64,000 bases of DNA from Pseudochrobactrum asaccharolyticum (GCF_003314995.1 NZ_QNRH01000006.1:1-64000), one strand, 5' to 3'. Shown: positions 1-10,677, counted from the first letter of the stretch. Notes: generated by a model not told the origin, from the sequence alone. Numbers and translations are program-made.

Positions 1-158
1 CCTTTAGTGTTTGTCATGGCTATGATTGCTATTATCGTACGAAAGTCGCGCTGTCTGCGAAGGATGAACTACATATTCAGAACCTCTTGAAAAAGACCAA
101 TCGAAGTGCCGATGATGTACGAAAAGCATTATGTGCTGTCATTGAACTATTTGAATAG
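1..158 (+). CDS. small conserved protein, C-terminal fragment
   Basis: An open frame enters from the left edge and stops at TAG. The visible 51 codons contain a Cys-His-Gly-Tyr-Asp-Cys motif (VCHGYDC) near the start, then a Lys-rich helix-like stretch and a final helix ending VIELFE. The composition looks like real protein and not a chance frame. I recall small alphaproteobacterial proteins with a similar Cys-containing segment, but I cannot name the family, and the N-terminus and start are outside the window. The function is unknown. Confidence 0.5.
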   Translation, partial: FSVCHGYDCYYRTKVALSAKDELHIQNLLKKTNRSADDVRKALCAVIELFE

Positions 159-171
159 GTTATTATGAAAT

Positions 172-261
172 TGGCGGAGAGGGTGGGATTCGAACCCACG
201 ATGGAGTTGCCCCCACGCCGCATTTCGAGTGCGGTACTTTCAACCACTCAGCCACCTCTCC
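172..261 (-). tRNA. tRNA-Ser (anticodon CGA)
   Basis: On the minus strand a complete class II tRNA can be folded. The acceptor stem starts GGAGAGG and ends CCTCTCC followed by G and an encoded CCA. The anticodon arm CCGCA-CTCGAAA-TGCGG gives anticodon CGA, which reads UCG. The long variable arm (CGTGGGGGCAACTCCATCG) is typical of serine tRNAs. The T arm GTGGG-TTCGAAT-CCCAC is intact. Confidence 0.97.
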
Positions 262-429
262 GCTGTATCGTTATATGAAGTGCAAAGCTAAAAGCCTGTA
301 TTCATATCAATTCATGCGATTTGCCGAATGTATGTGCGCTCATAACGCGGACTGTGAAATTAGACAAGAGCTAATCGCTCATAAATCACCATATTTTCGC
401 AGATATTATGGATTACCAGCTTAAAAATC

Positions 430-458
430 TTGACGGATCGCTGTTTTTGTCACTATAT
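430..458 (+). promoter_or_regulatory. likely promoter of rplU-rpmA
   Basis: TTGACG, a 17-base spacer, then CTATAT: a close match to the alphaproteobacterial housekeeping consensus (CTTGAC / CTATAT). Transcription would begin near 465, leaving an untranslated leader of about 160 bases before rplU. That leader contains a short AGAGG/CCTCT hairpin (472-488). The interval from the tRNA to rplU holds no convincing gene. Confidence 0.65.
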
Positions 459-623
459 GCGGCCACGTCGTAGAGGTGAGAATCCTCTTTGGCTTTTGTT
501 GTGTGTTTGTCAAAGCTTAAACTGCTGTTTTCGTTAAGATAAATATTTAAACTGTCACGACTGACAAGAAGACGGCCCCTGTAAAGCGGGAGAGCCGGAA
601 ACGAACAACCGAAAGGAAAACAA

Positions 624-1007
624 ATGTTCGCAGTCATCAAAACCGGTGGTAAGCAGTATCGCGTTGCCGCCAATGATGTGATTAAAGTTGAAAAAGTTGC
701 CGGTGAAGCCGGTGATGTTGTAGAATTTGCAGAAGTTCTGATCGTTGGCGAAGGTGAAAACGCTACTGTCGGTGCTCCACGCGTTGAAGGTGCTGTTGTA
801 ACTGCAGAAGTTGTTGAACAGGGCCGTGCGAAAAAAGTTATCGCGTTCAAGAAGCGTCGTCGCCAGAACTCCAAGCGTACCCGCGGTCATCGTCAGGAAC
901 TGACGACAATCCGTATTTCGGAAATCCTCACCGGTGGCGCAAAGCCATCTGCGAAAGCTAAAGCTGCGCCTAAAAAGGCTGCACCTAAAGCTGAAGCTGC
1001 TGAGTAA
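624..1007 (+). CDS. rplU: 50S ribosomal protein L21
   Basis: Structural protein of the large ribosomal subunit that contacts 23S rRNA. The 127-residue product begins [14 protein letters not shown], the L21 signature. The conserved body ends near residue 103 ([15 protein letters not shown]). It is followed by an Ala/Lys-rich tail of about 20 residues, commonly seen in Hyphomicrobiales. A GAAAGGA ribosome site lies just before the ATG. It forms an operon with rpmA 25 bases downstream. The pair is read from the promoter at 430-458 and closed by the hairpin at 1378-1410. Confidence 0.98.
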   Translation: MFAVIKTGGKQYRVAANDVIKVEKVAGEAGDVVEFAEVLIVGEGENATVGAPRVEGAVVTAEVVEQGRAKKVIAFKKRRRQNSKRTRGHRQELTTIRISEILTGGAKPSAKAKAAPKKAAPKAEAAE

Positions 1008-1032
1008 TTAACGAGTTTAAAGGAGAATACCG

Positions 1033-1302
1033 ATGGCACATAAGAAAGCTGGCGGTTCATCGCGTAACGGTCGCGATTCAGAGTCGAAACGCCTTGGCGT
1101 TAAAAAGTTCGGTAGCGAAGCTGTTATCGCAGGCAACATCATTGTTCGCCAGCGCGGCACTAAATGGCATCCGGGTGCAAACGTAGGTATGGGCACAGAC
1201 CATACTCTGTTTGCAAAAGCTGACGGCGTTGTGTCTTTCAAGACCAAAGCAAACGGCCGAACCTTTGTATCCGTAAACCCGATGGCAGAAGCTGCGGAGT
1301 AA
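1033..1302 (+). CDS. rpmA: 50S ribosomal protein L27
   Basis: Large-subunit protein whose N-terminus reaches the peptidyl-transferase centre. The 89-residue product starts [16 protein letters not shown], the standard bacterial L27 N-terminus without the cleavable extension seen in Firmicutes. AAAGGAG precedes the ATG. It lies directly downstream of rplU, the usual bacterial order, and is followed by a strong terminator within 110 bases. Confidence 0.98.
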   Translation: MAHKKAGGSSRNGRDSESKRLGVKKFGSEAVIAGNIIVRQRGTKWHPGANVGMGTDHTLFAKADGVVSFKTKANGRTFVSVNPMAEAAE

Positions 1303-1377
1303 CCGGTGCTCCATACATATACCGGTGTTCCTGTTGAACCCGATATATGAAGCCCGCTTAACGGACAAAATATTGAA

Positions 1378-1410
1378 GGGGAGACGGGTAACCGTCTCCC
1401 CTTTTATTTT
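1378..1410 (+). terminator. Rho-independent terminator of rplU-rpmA
   Basis: A perfect 10-bp stem (GGGGAGACGG / CCGTCTCCCC) with a GTAA tetraloop is followed by TTTTATTTTT. Its position argues against starting the following acetyltransferase at the upstream GTG (1325), because that reading would run through the terminator. Confidence 0.93.
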
Positions 1411-1444
1411 TCCCGGAGGAAGGCCGTCAGGTCTGAAAGCAAGA

Positions 1445-2116
1445 ATGACAAAATTGCAGAGCGGAACAGAACTAAACAGTGATAGTAAGCAGGCCATGCC
1501 AGTGGCCGATGATGAGCTCAGAGGCGCAGGCCTGACAGGCGATTATGGTGCCGATGTTGTTTTGCGGGATTCTCCCGTGCAGCTGACAGAGCGCCTCGTG
1601 CTACGTTTGCCGCATGAAGAAGATATCGATGCCCTTGCTGTTCTGGCGGACAATGTGAATGTAGCGCGCATGTTGGCGCGTCTGCCTTATCCCTATTCCC
1701 GTGACCATGCGGTTGATTTTATCAAGCTCGCAGCATCGGGCGCCATAGGCCAGTTCGCCTATGCGATTACCTTAGCCGAGACCGGCGAATTTATTGGTAG
1801 CATCACTTTGCACGATCATAAATATGGTTCGGGCTATGAAATCGGCTATTGGCTGGGTGAACCCTATTGGGGCAAAGGCTATGCCACAGAAGCCACAACT
1901 GCTCTGATTGATCTGTCATTTCGTGAGTTATCATTGGAGCAGATTTATATCAGCGCCCAGAGCCGCAATGAAGGCTCAAAGCGGGTGATCGAAAAATGTG
2001 GCTTCAGACATACCGGCTCAGCCGTCGGGCACTCCGTTATTGACGGTGATGTGCCGGTTGAATGCTATATCATGACCCGCCAGCAATGGCTGGAAATGCG
2101 TGGTGCAGGGCAATAA
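1445..2116 (+). CDS. GNAT-family N-acetyltransferase (RimJ/RimL-like)
   Basis: Acetyl-CoA-dependent N-acetyltransferase of the RimJ/RimL type. The 223-residue product has about 50 poorly conserved N-terminal residues, then the GNAT fold beginning TERLVLRLPHEEDID. The acetyl-CoA loop lies in the EIGYWLGEPYWGKGYATEAT region, followed by the typical NEGSKRVIEKCGF helix. The substrate cannot be told. I chose the ATG at 1445 because it lies beyond the rpmA terminator. The ATG at 1496 is an in-frame alternative and neither has a strong ribosome site. An acetyltransferase between rpmA and obgE is typical of the Brucella group. Confidence 0.85.
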   Translation: MTKLQSGTELNSDSKQAMPVADDELRGAGLTGDYGADVVLRDSPVQLTERLVLRLPHEEDIDALAVLADNVNVARMLARLPYPYSRDHAVDFIKLAASGAIGQFAYAITLAETGEFIGSITLHDHKYGSGYEIGYWLGEPYWGKGYATEATTALIDLSFRELSLEQIYISAQSRNEGSKRVIEKCGFRHTGSAVGHSVIDGDVPVECYIMTRQQWLEMRGAGQ

Positions 2117-2297
2117 GGCTCTGCACTGCTGCGGATTTATGAAGGCTGTGGTTTGTTTTGCGCGTATGCAGGGCAAACTATAGTTTGTCTCTGGACTAAG
2201 CGGCGGTTTTCAAGTCCGGTTTTTTGCTGTATTGGCTCAGTTTAAATATCTCAGTTAAAATTGCGGTCGCATATCTCCGCAATTTATTACCTCTTAA

Positions 2298-3401
<1,104 letters not shown>

Positions 3402-3408
3402 GCAGATC

Positions 3409-4578
3409 ATGACGATCGGAGCGCTGAAGAATTATCGTCGTATTGTTATCAAAATCGGCTCGGCGCTTCTCGTTGATCGCGCTCAGGGACTGAAGCAAAA
3501 CTGGCTGATCAGTCTTGCTGCCGATATTGCTGCTTTGCAGGCGCAGGGCGTTGAAGTGCTGGTTGTGTCTTCCGGTGCGGTTGCACTGGGACGCACGGTT
3601 CTGGGGCTGCCTTCGGGCACCCTGAAGCTTGAGGAAAGTCAGGCATCAGCCGCCGCCGGACAGATCGCATTGGCGAAAGCCTATGCCGATGTGCTGGGTG
3701 CCCATCAGATCATGGCGGGGCAGGTGCTGCTCACATTGTCTGATACGGAAGAGCGCCGCCGCTATCTCAATGCCCGCGCAACGATTGAAACGCTGCTGAA
3801 GCTCAAGGCCGTGCCGGTTATCAATGAAAATGATACGGTTGCGACTAACGAAATCCGTTATGGCGATAATGACCGCTTAGCTGCCCGTGTTGCCACAATG
3901 ATCGGCGCTGATCTGCTTATTCTGCTGTCTGATATTGACGGCCTTTATACTGCGCCGCCGCATAAAGACCCGAATGCATTGTTTCTGCCGGTGGTGGAAG
4001 CGATTACACCGGATATTGAAGCTATGGCCGGTGCTGCCGCTTCTGAATTGTCGCGCGGTGGCATGAAGACCAAACTGGATGCCGGTAAAATTGCCAATGC
4101 GGCCGGAACTGCGATGATCATTACCTCCGGCACGCGGATGAACCCGCTGGCGGCCATTGATCGCGGCGAGCGCTCAACTTTGTTCAAAGCCTCTAATGCG
4201 CCGGTCAATGCATGGAAGGTCTGGATTTCCGGCCATCTCGATGCTGCCGGGCAATTGGTGATTGATGATGGTGCTTTGCAGGCGCTGAAATCCGGTAAAT
4301 CGCTGTTGCCTGCCGGTGTGCGTGAAGTGCGCGGCGATTTCCAACGTGGCGATACGGTTTCCATTCTTAACTCGGAAGGCCGTGAGGTTGCCCGTGGTCT
4401 GGCCGGTTATGATGCTGCCGATGCAGTGAAGATTGCCGGTCATAAGAGCGGTGAGATTGAAGAGATACTGGGTTATTTCGCGCGTTCTTCTATGGTGCAC
4501 CGCAATGATCTAGTGATCCGCGGCAACCGTACGCAAGGTGCTGTGAGTGCTGAGGGGGAAATGTGCGATGCAGGATAA
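3409..4578 (+). CDS. proB: glutamate 5-kinase
   Basis: First step of proline synthesis: ATP-dependent phosphorylation of glutamate to gamma-glutamyl phosphate. The 389-residue product has the amino-acid-kinase domain ([38 protein letters not shown]) and a C-terminal PUA domain from about residue 285. The chosen ATG follows the obgE stop by 7 bases; an upstream in-frame start would overlap obgE by more than 100 bases and has no support. The end overlaps proA by 11 bases, indicating translational coupling. Confidence 0.97.
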   Translation: MTIGALKNYRRIVIKIGSALLVDRAQGLKQNWLISLAADIAALQAQGVEVLVVSSGAVALGRTVLGLPSGTLKLEESQASAAAGQIALAKAYADVLGAHQIMAGQVLLTLSDTEERRRYLNARATIETLLKLKAVPVINENDTVATNEIRYGDNDRLAARVATMIGADLLILLSDIDGLYTAPPHKDPNALFLPVVEAITPDIEAMAGAAASELSRGGMKTKLDAGKIANAAGTAMIITSGTRMNPLAAIDRGERSTLFKASNAPVNAWKVWISGHLDAAGQLVIDDGALQALKSGKSLLPAGVREVRGDFQRGDTVSILNSEGREVARGLAGYDAADAVKIAGHKSGEIEEILGYFARSSMVHRNDLVIRGNRTQGAVSAEGEMCDAG

Positions 4579-5839
4579 TCTGGCTGTTGCTGATCTGATG
4601 GCAGAACTTGGCCGCAAAGCACGCGCTGCGGCAGGCCCGCTGGCGATTGCCACCGCTGAGCGCAAACATGCCGCTTTGATTGCTATGGCTGATGCCTTGC
4701 TGCGTCGTAAAGAACTGATCCTCAATGCCAATGTGCTGGATGTTGCCGCAGCGGAAGCGGCAGGTACAGCAGCCTCATTCATTGATCGTCTGAAACTGGA
4801 TGAAGTGCGTATCCGTGCGATGGCTGATGGTATTCGTGCGATTGCAGCCCTGAGAGATCCGGTCGGTGAAGTGATGACCGAATGGGATCGCCCGAATGGT
4901 TTGCATATTGAGCGTGTCCGTACGCCACTTGGTGTGATCGGCGTGATTTACGAAAGCCGTCCGAATGTGACTGCCGATGCCGGTGCGCTGTGTCTGAAAG
5001 CCGGCAATGCGGTGATCCTGCGCGGCGGCTCAGACTCGGCTCATTCATCCCGTGAAATTCATGCAGCTTTGGCCGAAGGTCTGAAAGCTGCGGGTCTGCC
5101 GGAAACCGCTATCCAGATGGTGCCGGTAACAGATCGTGCAGCGGTCGGTGAAATGCTCAAGGGGCTGAACGGTGCAATTGATGTGATTGTGCCGCGTGGC
5201 GGCAAGAGCCTTGTTGCCCGTGTGCAGGAAGAGGCGCGGGTGCCGGTCTTCGCGCATCTCGAAGGTCTGTGCCATGTTTATATCGATGGCAGTGCTGATC
5301 TGGAAATGGCAAAGAAGATCGTTCTCAATGCCAAAATGCGCCGCACTGGTATTTGTGGTGCAACCGAGACTTTGCTGGTTGACCGTAAAGTCGCGGAAAC
5401 CCATCTGGTGCCTGTATTGAACGAGCTGGCAAAAGCCGGTTGTGCGATCCGTGGTGATGCAGAAGTTTGTGCATTATATCCGCAAGCTGAACAGGCAACT
5501 GCGGAAGACTGGGCAACGGAATATCTGGATGCGATCATTTCCGTCGCATTGGTTGACGGCATTGATGGTGCGCTGGCACATATCAATCGCTATTCCTCGC
5601 ATCATACCGAGGCTGTAATCGCCGAAGATGCTGCGGTTGTTGAGCGGTTCTTTAACGAGATTGATTCAGCTATTTTGCTGCATAATGCTTCGACACAATT
5701 TGCTGACGGCGGTGAATTCGGTATGGGCGCAGAAATCGGTATTGCAACAGGCAAAATGCATGCGCGCGGGCCGGTTGGTGTGGAACAGCTCACTTCGTTC
5801 AAGTATCGCGTTCGCGGTAACGGACAGACACGGGTTTAA
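4568..5839 (+). CDS. proA: glutamate-5-semialdehyde dehydrogenase (gamma-glutamyl phosphate reductase)
   Basis: Second proline-pathway enzyme: NADPH-dependent reduction of gamma-glutamyl phosphate to glutamate semialdehyde. The 423-residue product is an aldehyde-dehydrogenase-superfamily protein with [18 protein letters not shown], the glycine-rich LRGGSDS segment and the catalytic cysteine in [14 protein letters not shown] (about residue 265). GAGGGGGA sits 8 bases before the ATG, favouring this start over the GTG 21 bases upstream. ProB and ProA are thought to act as a complex that shields the labile intermediate. Confidence 0.97.
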   Translation: MQDNLAVADLMAELGRKARAAAGPLAIATAERKHAALIAMADALLRRKELILNANVLDVAAAEAAGTAASFIDRLKLDEVRIRAMADGIRAIAALRDPVGEVMTEWDRPNGLHIERVRTPLGVIGVIYESRPNVTADAGALCLKAGNAVILRGGSDSAHSSREIHAALAEGLKAAGLPETAIQMVPVTDRAAVGEMLKGLNGAIDVIVPRGGKSLVARVQEEARVPVFAHLEGLCHVYIDGSADLEMAKKIVLNAKMRRTGICGATETLLVDRKVAETHLVPVLNELAKAGCAIRGDAEVCALYPQAEQATAEDWATEYLDAIISVALVDGIDGALAHINRYSSHHTEAVIAEDAAVVERFFNEIDSAILLHNASTQFADGGEFGMGAEIGIATGKMHARGPVGVEQLTSFKYRVRGNGQTRV

Positions 5840-5847
5840 TCAGCGTC

Positions 5848-6519
5848 ATGTCCAAATCCGTGAAAGATCCAGTTGACAAGACTGCTTTACCGCAAGCATT
5901 TCAGGATGTTGCGCAAGGCTATCTGCATATGCCGGTTGCACCGGTTGGTGCTAAAATCGGTCTGTTCGGCGGTTCTTTCAATCCGCCTCATGCAGGCCAT
6001 GTTCTGGTGGCAGAATTGGCACTGGAGCGGTTGGGGCTGGATCAGCTCTGGTGGATGGTGACGCCCGGAAACCCGCTGAAAGATGCCAGTGAACTGGCAC
6101 CTTTGTCCAGTCGCATTGCGTTAAGTGAAGACCTCATTTCCGATAAGCGCATTCATGTGACGGCATTTGAAGCCAGCTATCAGGTGCGCTATACGGCAGA
6201 TACACTTGCGCTGGTGCGTCAACATAATCCGGATAAGCATCTGGTTTGGGTTATGGGCGCGGATAATCTGATGAATTTTCATCATTGGCAGGAATGGGAT
6301 GAGATTGCCCGTACCTATCCGATTGCAGTGATTAACCGGCCGGGCTCTAATATGGCGGCTGAGGATTCAGTTATGGCACAGCAATTCAGTGCTGCGCGTT
6401 TGCCGGAAGCTGATGCTGCAAAGCTTGCTACACAGCAGGCACCGGCATGGGTTTTTATTCATGGTCCGCAATCGGAACTGTCATCCACGCAACTGCGTGA
6501 GCAACAGGCGGGATCATAG
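5848..6519 (+). CDS. nadD: nicotinate-nucleotide adenylyltransferase
   Basis: Transfers AMP from ATP to nicotinate mononucleotide in NAD synthesis. The 223-residue product has a leader of about 35 residues, then the nucleotidyltransferase motif GLFGGSFNPPHAGH (the HxGH element) and the second signature SSTQLREQQ near the C-terminus, corresponding to the ISSTxIR motif. It starts 8 bases after proA and is followed at once by a dispersed repeat. Confidence 0.96.
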   Translation: MSKSVKDPVDKTALPQAFQDVAQGYLHMPVAPVGAKIGLFGGSFNPPHAGHVLVAELALERLGLDQLWWMVTPGNPLKDASELAPLSSRIALSEDLISDKRIHVTAFEASYQVRYTADTLALVRQHNPDKHLVWVMGADNLMNFHHWQEWDEIARTYPIAVINRPGSNMAAEDSVMAQQFSAARLPEADAAKLATQQAPAWVFIHGPQSELSSTQLREQQAGS

Positions 6520-6521
6520 TC

Positions 6522-6572
6522 TAGAGCATTAAAGCGAGTTTTGTGTGCCAAGTCTGGCACACGGCGCTCTAA
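6522..6572. repeat. dispersed palindromic repeat, family C (copy 1)
   Basis: A 51-bp element bounded by TAGAGC and GCTCTAA with an internal perfect hairpin GTGTGCCA-AGTC-TGGCACAC. It is an inverted copy of the element at 7751-7794; most positions match when one is reverse-complemented. The two copies bracket rsfS and rlmH. Confidence 0.8.
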
Positions 6573-6703
6573 GTACAAGCTGCAATAGCGGTCAGAAAAT
6601 TTACAGGGGTTCGTGTCTTGAAACAGACACAGGACTCTGCCACTTTTATAGTTACACGGGGCGTTATTACCGTGTGGCGTTGTTCTTTACGGAAAGGTAC
6701 TCA

Positions 6704-7129
6704 TTGAGAACAGCAATTGACAAGAAGGGTGTTACCACGCCTTCACCAGCTGAGGTCAGCGGCGAAGCCACTGTGTCTCAAGCTTTAGAGGTTCTGCTTG
6801 CAAGCCTTGATGACTCCAAGGCAGAAGATATCATTTCCATTGATCTGCGCGGGAAATCCGCTCTGGGCGATTATATGGTAATCGCTTCCGGTCGCTCACA
6901 GCGCCATGTCGGTGCGGTGGCTGATCATATGCTGCGTGCGCTGAAAGAAATCGGTGTGCGTGATATTCAGATCGAAGGTCTTGAATCAGCAGACTGGGTT
7001 CTGGTCGATACGGGCGATATCATCGTTCATATTTTCCATCCGGAAATCCGTGAGTTTTATAATATCGAAAAAATCTGGCTCACACCGGAAGCGGATGAAT
7101 TTAATCCGCGTAAAAAGTCAGTGCACTAA
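6704..7129 (+). CDS. rsfS: ribosome silencing factor
   Basis: RsfS binds L14 and blocks subunit joining during nutrient limitation. The 141-residue product contains the conserved segments DIISIDLRGKSALGDYMVIASG, RHVGAVADHM and WVLVDTGDIIVHIFHPEIREFY. A TTG start is preferred because GGAAAGG lies 8 bases upstream and the frame before it is low in family similarity. The 130 bases upstream contain two small hairpins (GTGTCT/AGACAC and ACACGG/CCGTGT). It is upstream of rlmH, the usual order. Confidence 0.93.
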   Translation: MRTAIDKKGVTTPSPAEVSGEATVSQALEVLLASLDDSKAEDIISIDLRGKSALGDYMVIASGRSQRHVGAVADHMLRALKEIGVRDIQIEGLESADWVLVDTGDIIVHIFHPEIREFYNIEKIWLTPEADEFNPRKKSVH

Positions 7130-7234
7130 TTTGCACGATGATTTGTAAGATCGGGCATGCCGGATTGTGACGGCATGCTGCTGATACAATATGCAACTGC
7201 CTGACAGATTATGGCAGGCAGAGGTTTTTTGATT

Positions 7235-7717
7235 ATGCGTGTTACAGTTTATGCGGTCGGAAAAATGAAAGCCGGTCCCGAGCGGGAGTTGGCTGAGCGT
7301 TATTTTGACCGTTTTGCCAAAGCCGGAACGGCTTTGGGGTTTGAATTTACCGGTGTTAGTGAGATTACGGAAAGCAGAGGCGGTAATGCGGATCAGCGCA
7401 AAGTCGATGAAGCATCGCGTGTCTATGAAGCACTGGATAATGGCGCAGCGCTGATCCTGCTGGACGAGCGCGGTAAAGAGCTTGGCTCTGAGGCTTTTGC
7501 CGAGCAGATGGGCAAAATCCGTGACGGCGGCAAAAGACAGTTGATTTTAGCGCTTGGCGGGCCCGATGGTCATGATCCGCAATTACGTGCGCGTGCCGAT
7601 CTGGTGCTGGCAATGGGCAAAATGACATGGCCGCATCAGCTGGCACGTATTCTGATTGCTGAGCAATTATACCGGGCGGTGACCATTCTCTCCGGCCATC
7701 CTTATCATCGGGTGTGA
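7235..7717 (+). CDS. rlmH: 23S rRNA (pseudouridine1915-N3)-methyltransferase
   Basis: SPOUT-class methyltransferase that modifies pseudouridine 1915 of helix 69 in assembled 70S ribosomes. The 160-residue product starts MRVTVYAVGKMK and contains the SAM-binding knot segments LILLDERGKELGSE and LALGGPDGHDP, ending in the characteristic LSGHPYHRV. The ATG chosen matches the family start; an upstream in-frame ATG would add 8 unconserved residues. Confidence 0.97.
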   Translation: MRVTVYAVGKMKAGPERELAERYFDRFAKAGTALGFEFTGVSEITESRGGNADQRKVDEASRVYEALDNGAALILLDERGKELGSEAFAEQMGKIRDGGKRQLILALGGPDGHDPQLRARADLVLAMGKMTWPHQLARILIAEQLYRAVTILSGHPYHRV

Positions 7718-7750
7718 TCAGAGCGTAATTTTGAAGTGTGAGAGTGGTCT

Positions 7751-7881
7751 TTAGAGCGCCGTGTGCCAGACTTGGCGCACAAAGGTCGCTCTAACACTAA
7801 AATGAGAGCATAATTTCATCTTAAATTGATTCAAGTTTAGAGAATTATGCTCTAGTGTACCAAATTTGGCGCGCGGCACTC
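7751..7881. repeat. composite of dispersed palindromic repeats (family C and neighbours)
   Basis: Three elements lie end to end. First (7751-7794) is a family C copy inverted relative to 6522-6572. Second (7804-7852) is a large palindrome with perfect 11-bp arms AGAGCATAATT / AATTATGCTCT. Third (about 7852-7881) is a degenerate GTGTACCA...GGCGCGC element resembling the family C hairpin. Together they fill most of the 259-base gap between rlmH and envC. Confidence 0.75.
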
Positions 7882-7976
7882 AAAAGCATTTACAGACGGA
7901 TTTTGATACGGATAATCTTTGTTATAGATTCACCGCTATAATTGAGTGGTCGCAACGGATCAGTATTTGAATTTTG

Positions 7977-9332
7977 ATGAATAACAGCAGCAGTTCTTTC
8001 CGGCTTGGTCTGATGAACCGTATTTGTGCCGCTCCGGCCAGATGCGCTTTGTCTGCCGGTATGCTGATGCTGCTATCAGGTGTAGCTGCTGCACAAGAGG
8101 CGGCGCCGGTGCCGCTGGAACAGCAGCACAAAACGGTTTCAGGCAGTCTCGATGCGATTAACAGCGAGATTGCTCTTTCAAAAGAAAAATTGCAGCAGCT
8201 TGAGACAAGTGTATCCGAGCTGAAAAAAGATCAGGCAACGATTACGGCTGCGCTGATCCAGTCTGCCAAGACGGACAAGAAACTTTCCGAAGATATTGAA
8301 GCCGCAGGTCAGAAACTGATTGCGCTGAGTGAGCAGGAAGACGGTATACGTCTGTCATTGCGCTCACGTCGTAAAGTGCTGGCGGAAGTGCTGGCGGCTC
8401 TGCAACGCATGGGGCTTAATCCGCCACCGGCTATTCTGGTACGCCCTGATGATGCGCTGGCTTCCGTGCGCTCGGCCGTTTTGCTTGGCGCTGTGGTGCC
8501 GGAAATGCGAGCGCAGACTTTGGAGCTGATGGCGGATTTGAAAGAGATGCAGCGTCTGCAGGCCTCGATCAAAGACGAGCAGGAACGGCTGACGGCCAGC
8601 CGCACGGCGCAAGCAGAAGAGCGGCAGAAACAAGAACTGTTGCTTGAAGAAAAGCAGAAGCTTTACAGCCAGTCTGAGGACGAGCTGAAGGCTGAACGGC
8701 TTCATGCGGAAGAGCTGGCGAAAAAAGCCACCAGCCTTAAAGACCTGATTGCTTCATTGCAGGCGCGTATGGATAAAGTGCGTACTGCCGCCGATGCAGC
8801 GCGCGAAGCGGAAGAACAAAGACTGGCCGAGGGGCAGGAGCGCGCTGCCCAGCCTGGTGAAAACTCACTGCTGTCGCGTGCGGATTTTGAGTCTCTGCGC
8901 GGGCAGCTGGTTTTGCCTGCCAGCGGAAAAATCACAAAAAAGTTTGGTCAGAAGGATGACTTTGGTCGTCCGCAGGCCGGACAAATGCTGCAAACTCCGC
9001 AAAACGCCACGATTACGTCACCTTCTGATGGCGTTGTGCTTTATGCTGGGGCATTTCGTTCCTATGGACAGCTGTTAATCCTTGATGTTGGCAGCGGATA
9101 TCATATCGTCATGGCGGGATTAAGCAGAATCAATGTGCAACAAGGCCGGTTTGTACTGGCCGGTGAGCCGGTCGGGGCTATGGGAGATAAGCTTTTAACC
9201 AGTGTTGCGTCACTGGGGAGTGGTAATTCTTCACCGATGCTTTACATAGAATTTCGAAAAGATGGGAAATCCGTCGATCCGACCCCGTGGTGGACCGAGC
9301 GGCATTCCGGAAGGACACAAGATGATACGTAA
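7977..9332 (+). CDS. murein hydrolase activator EnvC family protein
   Basis: Periplasmic activator of amidases that split daughter-cell peptidoglycan. The 451-residue product has a signal sequence (hydrophobic core SAGMLMLLSGVAAA, about residues 25-38). Long coiled coils rich in Glu/Lys/Gln follow (about 45-285), then a C-terminal LytM/M23-type domain (about 310-440). The LytM domain lacks a visible HxxxD / HxH zinc set, as expected for a non-catalytic activator. The first ATG is used; MNRICAA 12 codons later is an alternative. It overlaps ctpA by 11 bases, a conserved alphaproteobacterial pair. Confidence 0.92.
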   Translation: MNNSSSSFRLGLMNRICAAPARCALSAGMLMLLSGVAAAQEAAPVPLEQQHKTVSGSLDAINSEIALSKEKLQQLETSVSELKKDQATITAALIQSAKTDKKLSEDIEAAGQKLIALSEQEDGIRLSLRSRRKVLAEVLAALQRMGLNPPPAILVRPDDALASVRSAVLLGAVVPEMRAQTLELMADLKEMQRLQASIKDEQERLTASRTAQAEERQKQELLLEEKQKLYSQSEDELKAERLHAEELAKKATSLKDLIASLQARMDKVRTAADAAREAEEQRLAEGQERAAQPGENSLLSRADFESLRGQLVLPASGKITKKFGQKDDFGRPQAGQMLQTPQNATITSPSDGVVLYAGAFRSYGQLLILDVGSGYHIVMAGLSRINVQQGRFVLAGEPVGAMGDKLLTSVASLGSGNSSPMLYIEFRKDGKSVDPTPWWTERHSGRTQDDT

Positions 9333-10659
9333 AATGTCGCTTCTTTTCGCAGGTGCCTTAATGGGGGCTTCGGCGATGGTTGCTGTGCAGGGAGCACCGG
9401 CTGCGATTGCCAATGCTGCTGGCAACGATACTTATAAAGAACTCGCGATTTTCGGCGATATTTTTGAGCGTGTGCGCCAGCAATATGTGACGCCGCCTGA
9501 AGATAAGAAGCTGATCGAAACCGCGATCAATGGCATGCTGACCTCGCTGGATCCGCATTCGTCTTATCTCAATCCGGAAGCGGCGCAGGATATGCGCGTT
9601 CAGACCAAGGGTGAGTTCGGCGGCCTCGGTATTGAAGTCACCATGGAAAATGATTTGGTGAAGGTTATTGCACCGATTGATGATACACCTGCATCCAAAG
9701 CCGGTGTTCTGGCCGGCGATCTGATCAGCCAGATCAATGGTACGGAAGTCCGTGGACTGACCCTGAATGACGCCGTTGATAAAATGCGCGGACCGGTGGA
9801 TGAAGCCATTGAACTGACTTTGATCCGTCAGGGTGCGGACAAGCCGATCAAGCTGTCGATCAAACGTGCAATCATCAAGGTCAAAGCTGTCCGTTACCGC
9901 GTTGAGAATGATGTCGGTTATCTGCGTGTGATTTCCTTCACCGAGAAAACTTCTGACGATCTGACCAAAGCGATCAAGGATATCCAGTCCCAGATTCCGG
10001 AAAACAAGCTGAAAGGCTATGTGCTCGATCTGCGTCTCAATCCGGGCGGTCTGCTTGATCAGGCTGTTGCTGTGTCGGATGCTTTCCTTGATAAGGGCGA
10101 AGTTGTCTCTACCCGTGGCCGTGATCCGCAGGATGTTACCCGTTTTGATGCCCGTTCAGGCGATCTGACCAAAGGCAAGCCGGTGATCGTGCTGATCAAT
10201 GGCGGTTCTGCCAGTGCGTCTGAAATTGTGGCCGGTGCGTTACAGGATCATCGCCGTGCAACGGTACTGGGAACGCAGTCCTTCGGTAAAGGCTCTGTGC
10301 AGACCATTATCCCGCTGGGGGAAAACGGTTCGCTGCGTCTGACCACTGCGCTGTATTACACCCCGTCAGGCAAGTCCATTCAGGGCAAGGGCATTACACC
10401 GGATATCAAGGTGGAACAGCCATTGCCGGATGAGCTGAAAGGCCGTGATGTTACGACCAAGGGTGAAGCCGGTCTGAAAGGCCATATCAAGGGTGCGGAT
10501 GAGGATGATACCGGTTCCGGTTCATCAGCCTATGTGCCGTTGGAGCCAAAAGACGATATCCAGCTGGGCGAAGCGATGAAGCTGCTGCGCGGCGAAATGG
10601 CCAATGCTGCCTTCCCGCCGGATCCTAAAAAAGATCTGCCGAAACCTGATAAAAAATAA
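9322..10659 (+). CDS. ctpA: carboxy-terminal processing protease, S41 family
   Basis: Periplasmic serine protease that trims C-termini of envelope proteins. The 445-residue product has a signal peptide (residues 1-33), a PDZ domain around 95-180, and the S41 core with the Ser-containing GGSASASEIVAG segment near 294-305 and the lysine of SFGKGSV near 323, which form a Ser-Lys dyad. The C-terminal tail is charged and proline-rich. Translational overlap with the EnvC-type gene suggests coordinated control of cell-wall hydrolases. Confidence 0.96.
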   Translation: MIRKMSLLFAGALMGASAMVAVQGAPAAIANAAGNDTYKELAIFGDIFERVRQQYVTPPEDKKLIETAINGMLTSLDPHSSYLNPEAAQDMRVQTKGEFGGLGIEVTMENDLVKVIAPIDDTPASKAGVLAGDLISQINGTEVRGLTLNDAVDKMRGPVDEAIELTLIRQGADKPIKLSIKRAIIKVKAVRYRVENDVGYLRVISFTEKTSDDLTKAIKDIQSQIPENKLKGYVLDLRLNPGGLLDQAVAVSDAFLDKGEVVSTRGRDPQDVTRFDARSGDLTKGKPVIVLINGGSASASEIVAGALQDHRRATVLGTQSFGKGSVQTIIPLGENGSLRLTTALYYTPSGKSIQGKGITPDIKVEQPLPDELKGRDVTTKGEAGLKGHIKGADEDDTGSGSSAYVPLEPKDDIQLGEAMKLLRGEMANAAFPPDPKKDLPKPDKK

Positions 10660-10677
10660 GCTTGTACACTTCAGAAA

